Source of the DNA: DASQUP01 sp035641235
Lineage (GTDB): Bacteria > Actinomycetota > CADDZG01 > WHSQ01
Assembly: GCA_035641235.1 (NCBI GenBank)
Contig: DASQUP010000078.1
Coordinates: 1 to 35,061 of the forward strand
Reading direction: 5' to 3'
Length of the DNA: 35,061 bases
The translations under genes and the position numbers were made by a program. Positions 30,684 through 35,061 of the stretch are shown here, piece by piece. The notes under the pieces are model-generated. The model made no database searches. It worked only from the letters and a program-made list of their open reading frames with translations, and was not told the origin of the DNA. Position 1 is the first letter of the stretch. Each line of letters begins with the position of its first letter.

Positions 30684-32245
30684 ATCAGAGCTTCACTCCT
30701 GCGGATCACGAGAAGCCAAGTTAGGAATCCCGAGAGCAGTATGAGAACCAGCGATGCGAGGCTGGCGTCGGCGAAGAACGCGCTCTCCGTCGCGGTCCAG
30801 ATCCTGACGGCCAGCGTTTGAAAGCCGATGGGGGCAAGAAGAAGAGTGGCCGGGAGCTCCTTCATTGTCGACAAGAGCACCAACCCTCCGCCCGCAAGCA
30901 AACCCGGCATCATCAGCGGAAGCTCGACCCGCAGGAAACGTGCCGCGCGCGAAACGCCGAGGACGCGCGCCGCATCCTCCATGGCCCGCGGCACGCTCGC
31001 AAGCGCCACTTGTGACGCACGCATCGCCTGCGCTCCAAAATGCACGACGTATGCAAGTAGCAGCAGCGGCAGAGTCTGGTAGAAGACCGAGATGTAGGCA
31101 GGCGCATCGATAGTCCAGTAGACGAGTGCCAGCGCGATGGCGAGCCCCGGCAGAGCGAAACCACCGACGACGACACCGTTTGCGACCCCCCCGACCCGGC
31201 TGCGGTAGCGAACGGTGAGATAGACGACGGGGACGACCACGGCTACGGCGATCGCCGATGCGGCGACGCTCGCAAACGACGTGTTCGCCAGGGGACCAAG
31301 GAGATCGCCGAAGTCCGCCGCTAGATCGGAGGCGGTGGTCGTACCCCTGACCAGTCCTCGGGTCGACCACCACGCGAGCACCCCGACAGGAGCGGCGAGC
31401 GCAAGGCCGACCAGCAGCATCATCGCCGCTAACGTCGGTGCCTTCCATCTACCAAGGGCAATTACTAGCGGGCGGACTCCTCGCCGCACGTCTGGAGCGC
31501 GAAGGCCTCTCGTGAACACCCTCTCCAGAGCGACCACTGCGATGGCCACGAGGCCTAGAAGCAGACTGAGGCTCACCGACGTGGTGCGATCGATCAACCT
31601 CGTCGAGTAGATGGAGCGAGTGAGCGTGTCGTACCGCATGAGCTGAACCACACCGAAGTCGCTCACCACATAGAGAAACACCAACAGCGAACCTGCAATG
31701 ATGGCGCCGCGCGCTTGAGGTAGCACTACTTCGAAGAACGTCGTGAAGGGCCGGCGTCCCAACAAGCGAGCAGATTCCTCGAACGAGGCCGGGAGCTGTC
31801 GAAATCGTGCGCTGACCGGTAGATAGACGTACGGATACGTGAACAGGGTCAGCACTATGAAGGATCCGGCAAACCCGTCGATCGTGACTATTCGATCGAC
31901 GCCGAGCGGTTCCAACGCGGCCTCCACTAATCCGCCGGGAGCGAAAGCTGCGAGCATCACAAACGCGCCGATGAACGAAGGGATTACAAGGGGCAGCGGG
32001 AGCAACACGCGCCAGAGCCGAACCAGCGGGACGTTCGTTCGGACGACGACCCACGCAGCTGCCGTCCCTACGGCCGCGGCCGCAGCGGCCACCGTCGAGG
32101 CGAGGAGCAGACTACGTGCGAGTGGCTCCAGCGCGGAGCCCGACATCACCGTCGATCCGAACACGCCGAGGTCGGAGGCGCTTCTCAAAAACAGATAGAC
32201 GAGAGGCGCCGCGAATATGGCAGCCGTTCCGGTCGCGACGAGCAA
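30680..32245 (-). CDS. Iron(III)-type ABC transporter permease, two fused halves (FbpB-like)
   Basis: 521 residues with about 12 membrane segments in two homologous halves. Each half has an EAA loop that docks the ATPase: SFEESARLLGRRPFTTFFEVVLPQARG near 185 and AMEDAARVLGVSRAARFLRVELPLMMPG near 435. This is the FbpB/ThiP layout for iron or thiamine; the adjacent binding protein favours iron. The TTG at 32245 is the first usual start codon but lacks a ribosome site. The frame stays open upstream into the end of the binding-protein gene, so the true start may be earlier. No ATPase gene is in the window, so the energising subunit must be encoded elsewhere. Confidence 0.9.
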   Translation of the reverse strand: MLVATGTAAIFAAPLVYLFLRSASDLGVFGSTVMSGSALEPLARSLLLASTVAAAAAAVGTAAAWVVVRTNVPLVRLWRVLLPLPLVIPSFIGAFVMLAAFAPGGLVEAALEPLGVDRIVTIDGFAGSFIVLTLFTYPYVYLPVSARFRQLPASFEESARLLGRRPFTTFFEVVLPQARGAIIAGSLLVFLYVVSDFGVVQLMRYDTLTRSIYSTRLIDRTTSVSLSLLLGLVAIAVVALERVFTRGLRAPDVRRGVRPLVIALGRWKAPTLAAMMLLVGLALAAPVGVLAWWSTRGLVRGTTTASDLAADFGDLLGPLANTSFASVAASAIAVAVVVPVVYLTVRYRSRVGGVANGVVVGGFALPGLAIALALVYWTIDAPAYISVFYQTLPLLLLAYVVHFGAQAMRASQVALASVPRAMEDAARVLGVSRAARFLRVELPLMMPGLLAGGGLVLLSTMKELPATLLLAPIGFQTLAVRIWTATESAFFADASLASLVLILLSGFLTWLLVIRRSEALI

Positions 32246-32277
32246 CAGCGGGGGCCGGGCCCGCCCCAGAGGGGGTC

Positions 32278-33273
32278 TCAGAGGAGACCGCTTTCGGAGA
32301 TCATCCGGGCGGTGCTGCGGAGGTCTGCCCCGAGGCCACCGATGTCCACGTCGGGCGCATCGACCGCGTCCAGTGGTTCGAGGTCGGCCGCCGGCGAGAC
32401 ACCCGACGCAAGCGGGTACTCGAACGTCTCCTCGCTGAAGTATTCCTGGGCCTCCCGCGAGAGCATGAACTCGACGAAACGCGCCGCCTCGTCGGTTCGG
32501 TCGGTCCCCTCGATCATAGAGACGGTGGATGCGATCAGCAGTGCGCCGATATCGTTCCCGGGAAAGACGTAGTTCCGGCTCGGCTGGTCCGGGTTCTCGT
32601 CCAGCGCCCGGTAGTTGTAGTAGTGGTTTACGAGCCCCATGGGTACCTCACCGCGCCCGACGGCAGCGACGATCGAAGTGTTGTCGGCGTACGTTGGACT
32701 GCCGTTCGCAACCATTCCTTCCAGCCAATCGCGTGCCGCTTCGTCACCTATCTCCTGCCGCATGGCGGTCACGAAGTCCTGAAACGATGCATTTGTTGGA
32801 GCTATGGCAACCTCCCCCGCGTATTGCTCATCGGTGAGATCCAGAACGGAATCGGGGAGGTCGCCCGAGTCCACGATCTCGGTGTTGTACACGAGCACTC
32901 GCTGGCGCGCCGTGACTCCGACCCATTTTCTGTCGCCTGCTTCGAACTGAGGATCGACGGCCTCGAGGGCCTCCGATCGCAGCTGCGCCAGCATCCCCTC
33001 GGAGTCCAGGAATCCAACCGTTCCGGGGCTTTGGGAGAAGAAGACGTCCGCGGGCGTGTTGGAACCTTCTTCCGCGATGAGTAGAGCCAACTCTGCGGAG
33101 TCGCCATAACGCACGTCGATGTCGATGCCCGTTTCTTCTGCGAACTGTTCCAGCAGCGGGCCTACCAGGGATTCCTCACGGCCCGAATAGACGGTGAGAG
33201 CGTCGCGCCCGCCCGAACAGCCCGCGCCGACAACGACGACGGCCATTGCGACGAGAAGAAGTCTCCACCTCAT
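32278..33273 (-). CDS. Iron(III)-type ABC transporter substrate-binding lipoprotein (FbpA/FutA-like)
   Basis: 331 residues. A lipoprotein signal ends at VVGAGC (Cys19). The mature part is a periplasmic-binding fold of the ferric iron group: LTVYSGREESLVGPLLEQF, IDIDVRYGDSAELALLIAEEG, ADVFFSQSPGTVGFLDSEGML, and NHYYNYRAL near 205, which carries the adjacent Tyr pair that usually binds Fe(III). ATG 33273 overlaps the epimerase stop as ATGA. The permease gene starts about 30 bases downstream. It probably captures ferric iron outside the membrane and hands it to the permease. An iron-box-like site upstream of the operon supports this. Confidence 0.9.
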   Translation of the reverse strand: MRWRLLLVAMAVVVVGAGCSGGRDALTVYSGREESLVGPLLEQFAEETGIDIDVRYGDSAELALLIAEEGSNTPADVFFSQSPGTVGFLDSEGMLAQLRSEALEAVDPQFEAGDRKWVGVTARQRVLVYNTEIVDSGDLPDSVLDLTDEQYAGEVAIAPTNASFQDFVTAMRQEIGDEAARDWLEGMVANGSPTYADNTSIVAAVGRGEVPMGLVNHYYNYRALDENPDQPSRNYVFPGNDIGALLIASTVSMIEGTDRTDEAARFVEFMLSREAQEYFSEETFEYPLASGVSPAADLEPLDAVDAPDVDIGGLGADLRSTARMISESGLL

Positions 33274-34169
33274 GCCGGCTGGAGCGCCGTCACCTGCCGG
33301 CGCACGATGCCCGACAGATCGGTTGAGGGTTCGTAGTCAAGGAGGCTGCGAGCGCGATCGATGGACGCCCACGTCGCGGCGACTTCCTCGGATCCGGCAG
33401 GTTCGACGTTGAAACGGCACTCCACGCCCAGAACGTCACAAACGGCGGTCGCCATCTCAGTCAGGCTGCGCGGATGCCCGGAGCCGAGGTTGAACGTCCC
33501 GCCCACATCCCGCTCAACTATGCCGATCAGCCCGGCGATGACGTCCGCCACGTCGGTGACGTCGCGCATCCGGCCGGGGGAACCGAGGATCGTCAGGGGG
33601 GTTCCCTCGGACGCCGCCAGGATCCAGCGGGCAAGGGCCATGTCCGGCCGCTGCCTCTCGCCGGCGACGGTGAAGGGACGAACGATGGTGACGGCGCCAC
33701 CCGCGGCGGCGCGGCGTAGGGCGAGGTCTTCGAGGGCGACCTTCGAGCGCGCGTATCCGCCTGTCGGTCGAAGCGAGTCGCCCTCCCGTGATGGGCGCAG
33801 GACTCCGTCGTGGAGGGCACCGCCGTAGACGGAGGACGATGAGACGACCACGACCCGCACCGAGTTAGGGACCGCGGCCAGGACCCTTGCTCCGGCGACG
33901 ACGTTGTCCCGAAGGCGGAGAGCCTCGACGTCGGGCCCGGTGATGCGGACCCCCGGGCAGCCTGCCAGGTGCAGGACGGCGTCGGCGCCGGCCAGGGCGG
34001 CGGTGACATCGGGAGCGTCCGAAACGAGGTCGGCGACGATTTCATGCCGGGCCGCTGCCGGGACTCCGGCGCGCCGGTCGATACCGATAACCTCGTGGCC
34101 GGCCGCGGCGAGAGCTTCGACGAGATGCGATCCGATGAACCCCGCTGCCCCCGTTACGACGAACGCCAT
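33270..34169 (-). CDS. NAD-dependent epimerase/dehydratase (extended SDR)
   Basis: 299 residues. The Rossmann motif GAAGFIGSHL is at 7-16, an acidic residue (IDRR) follows beta 2, the catalytic Ser lies in VVVSSSSVYGG, the Tyr-x3-Lys is YARSK near 139 and the substrate part has RDVTDVADVIAGL and GGTFNLGSGHPRSLTEM. Members convert nucleotide sugars, often UDP-glucose to UDP-galactose or related. It is the first gene of the minus-strand operon; ATG 34169 follows GAGGAGG. Its overlap with an iron-binding protein gene is odd. With the GT-C gene at the other end of the operon it suggests sugar chemistry tied to iron supply, which is inference. Confidence 0.9.
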   Translation of the reverse strand: MAFVVTGAAGFIGSHLVEALAAAGHEVIGIDRRAGVPAAARHEIVADLVSDAPDVTAALAGADAVLHLAGCPGVRITGPDVEALRLRDNVVAGARVLAAVPNSVRVVVVSSSSVYGGALHDGVLRPSREGDSLRPTGGYARSKVALEDLALRRAAAGGAVTIVRPFTVAGERQRPDMALARWILAASEGTPLTILGSPGRMRDVTDVADVIAGLIGIVERDVGGTFNLGSGHPRSLTEMATAVCDVLGVECRFNVEPAGSEEVAATWASIDRARSLLDYEPSTDLSGIVRRQVTALQPA

Positions 34170-34227
34170 TCGGTGTCCTCCTCGAGCCGGTAGGCGTCCG
34201 GCACCCCGGTCGCCCCTCGTTGCAGGC

Positions 34228-34250
34228 CTGGAGACAGCGCCTGTCCCCAG
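34228..34250. promoter_or_regulatory. Interrupted dyad in the divergent promoter region
   Basis: CTGG-a-GACAG-CGC-CTGTC-c-CCAG: nine pairs in two blocks with one mismatch. It is next to the iron-box-like site and 59 bases before the epimerase start, and could be an operator or an RNA hairpin of the operon leader. Confidence 0.45.
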
Positions 34251-34253
34251 ATG

Positions 34254-34272
34254 TAAGGTGACCCTAACAAAG
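34254..34272. promoter_or_regulatory. DtxR/IdeR-box-like site before the iron-type ABC operon
   Basis: TAAGGTGACCCTAACAAAG matches the 19-base consensus TWAGGTTAGSCTAACCTWA at about 14 positions, including AGGT and CTAAC in the right register. It lies between the epimerase-led operon (minus) and the flippase-like gene (plus), where it could control both. Confidence 0.5.
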
Positions 34273-34299
34273 GAAGGAAGGACTAGCTAACTGAAATCG

Positions 34300-35061
34300 A
34301 TGGGCATCCCTCTGGCCGGTCGGGAGCAGGCGATTCGGGCTCGGGCCGGCGCAGAAAGTCGCCGTCCGGCGGCGACTTGGTGGCTCGGCGCGGCCGCGCT
34401 GGCGGTCAGCGCCGTTGTGATCGTCCGCAGTGTAGACGTCGGCGCTCTCGGATCAACCTGGGCGGCCCTCGGGTCGTCGCCGGTGGAGCTGGTCGGTGCA
34501 CTGCTCCTCTTCGCCGGCGCCTTCGTGGTGCGAGCCGCCGTGTGGACCTACGTACTCCCCGGCCTGGCCATGGGACATTCGCTCGCGGCACTGCATGTGT
34601 CCCTAGGAGCCAACCACGTGCTCCCGTTCCGTTTGGGCGAAGTCATGAGGGTAACCAGCGTCGTTCGGCGCGCCGGGGTCCCGCTCGGTGCCGCGACGGC
34701 CTCAACGGTCATGCTCCGGGCGGCAGACATAGCGGCCGTAGTGGGCCTTGCCGCAATCCTCGGGCCTCGTGTTGTCGCGGACACGACGGGTGAGTGGGCG
34801 TGGGCCCTGCTGATCCCCGCGGTCGCGTTGTGGGCGGGGGCGCTCTTCTGGCTGCGAAGGATCTCGACGATGTCACAGACGGCGGTGCGACCGGCAACCG
34901 TGTTGGTTGCCGCGGGCGCGGGCGCGGCGTGGGTCATGGAGAGCGCGGTGGTCTACGTCGCAGCAGGGTGGGCCGGCATCGACTTGTCGATCGCGGAGGC
35001 GGTTCTCGCGACTGCGGTGATCATCGCCGCGCAGGTCCTGGCCGTCGCGCCGGCAGGCATA
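34300..35061 (+). CDS. Flippase-like membrane protein (LPG synthase TM / UPF0104 type), 3' end missing
   Basis: Open to the last base of the window: 254 codons visible with no stop. The protein has six or more hydrophobic segments. The block NHVLPFRLGEVMRVTSVVRRAGV followed by ASTVMLRAADIAAVVGL is the signature of the lysylphosphatidylglycerol synthase transmembrane (AglD-like) family, often annotated as flippase-like. The visible end, LAVAPAG, fits the usual P-x-G-x-G block near the family's C-terminus. ATG 34300 is 17 bases after the ribosome-like AAGGAAGGAAGGA. A CTG at 34291 in the same frame is better spaced (eight bases), so the start is unsure. It is divergent from the epimerase-led operon, and a role in moving lipid-linked sugars would fit the GT-C gene there. 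Confidence 0.75.
   Translation, partial: MGIPLAGREQAIRARAGAESRRPAATWWLGAAALAVSAVVIVRSVDVGALGSTWAALGSSPVELVGALLLFAGAFVVRAAVWTYVLPGLAMGHSLAALHVSLGANHVLPFRLGEVMRVTSVVRRAGVPLGAATASTVMLRAADIAAVVGLAAILGPRVVADTTGEWAWALLIPAVALWAGALFWLRRISTMSQTAVRPATVLVAAGAGAAWVMESAVVYVAAGWAGIDLSIAEAVLATAVIIAAQVLAVAPAGI

Overview
The window looks like chromosomal DNA from a high-GC member of the Actinomycetota. The ribosomal protein S1 gene is strongly actinobacterial in sequence. The order polA - rpsA - coaE is the classic actinobacterial one (a fadD is inserted here). A DUF1918 protein, an F420-type LLM oxidoreductase and a Tyr in the polymerase O-helix fit this too. A deep-branching, poorly sampled class is possible, but the sequence alone does not fix the class. 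I see no tRNA, rRNA, insertion sequence, phage gene or CRISPR array. No gene-free gap exceeds 300 bases.

Layout. 1-3388: the end of a GAF/SpoIIE-type phosphatase gene and a membrane pyrophosphatase. 3448-5914 (minus): a tightly packed operon of a cyclic-nucleotide-binding-domain protein, a Mut7-C RNase-fold protein, a degenerate endonuclease V and a flavin reductase-like protein. It is divergent from a calcineurin-like phosphoesterase. 6894-9839: DUF1918, Roadblock/LC7, GerW/YtfJ-like and a membrane HD-GYP phosphodiesterase. 9952-14629: Lon (with a textbook SigR/SigH-type promoter), a stand-alone LigD phosphoesterase with a tiny coupled ORF, a LURP-one-like protein and an LLM oxidoreductase. 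14706-18749: a c-di-GMP-I (GEMM) riboswitch in front of a response regulator, a subtilase with a tryptophan-every-fifth-residue tail, and a membrane PAS histidine kinase. 18819-27179 (minus): a zinc-ribbon protein, HAD hydrolase, CoaE, S1, an acyl-CoA ligase and PolA. 27205-29304: a DtxR-family regulator, ferritin and a cupredoxin lipoprotein. 29262-34169 (minus): an epimerase, iron-type binding protein, ABC permease and GT-C membrane protein, joined by 4-base overlaps where they touch. From 34300: the start of a flippase-like membrane protein, cut by the window end.

Two themes connect the genes. The first is c-di-GMP. An HD-GYP protein, predicted to degrade c-di-GMP, and the GEMM-controlled operon each have an upstream element of the FliA/WhiG type: TAAA or TGAA, 16 bases, then GCCGA(C/T)AA. 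If these promoters are real, one sigma factor would drive both the enzyme that lowers c-di-GMP and the transcript that senses it. The second is iron. A DtxR-like regulator, ferritin, a cupredoxin and an iron-type ABC operon lie together, with partial matches (about 14 of 19) to the DtxR/IdeR box before the cupredoxin and before the ABC operon.

The best candidates for something undescribed are the riboswitch - regulator - Trp-pentad subtilase - kinase operon, the two copies of a 108-110 base palindromic element after polA and between dtxR and ferritin, and the endonuclease V homologue that has lost both catalytic aspartates.
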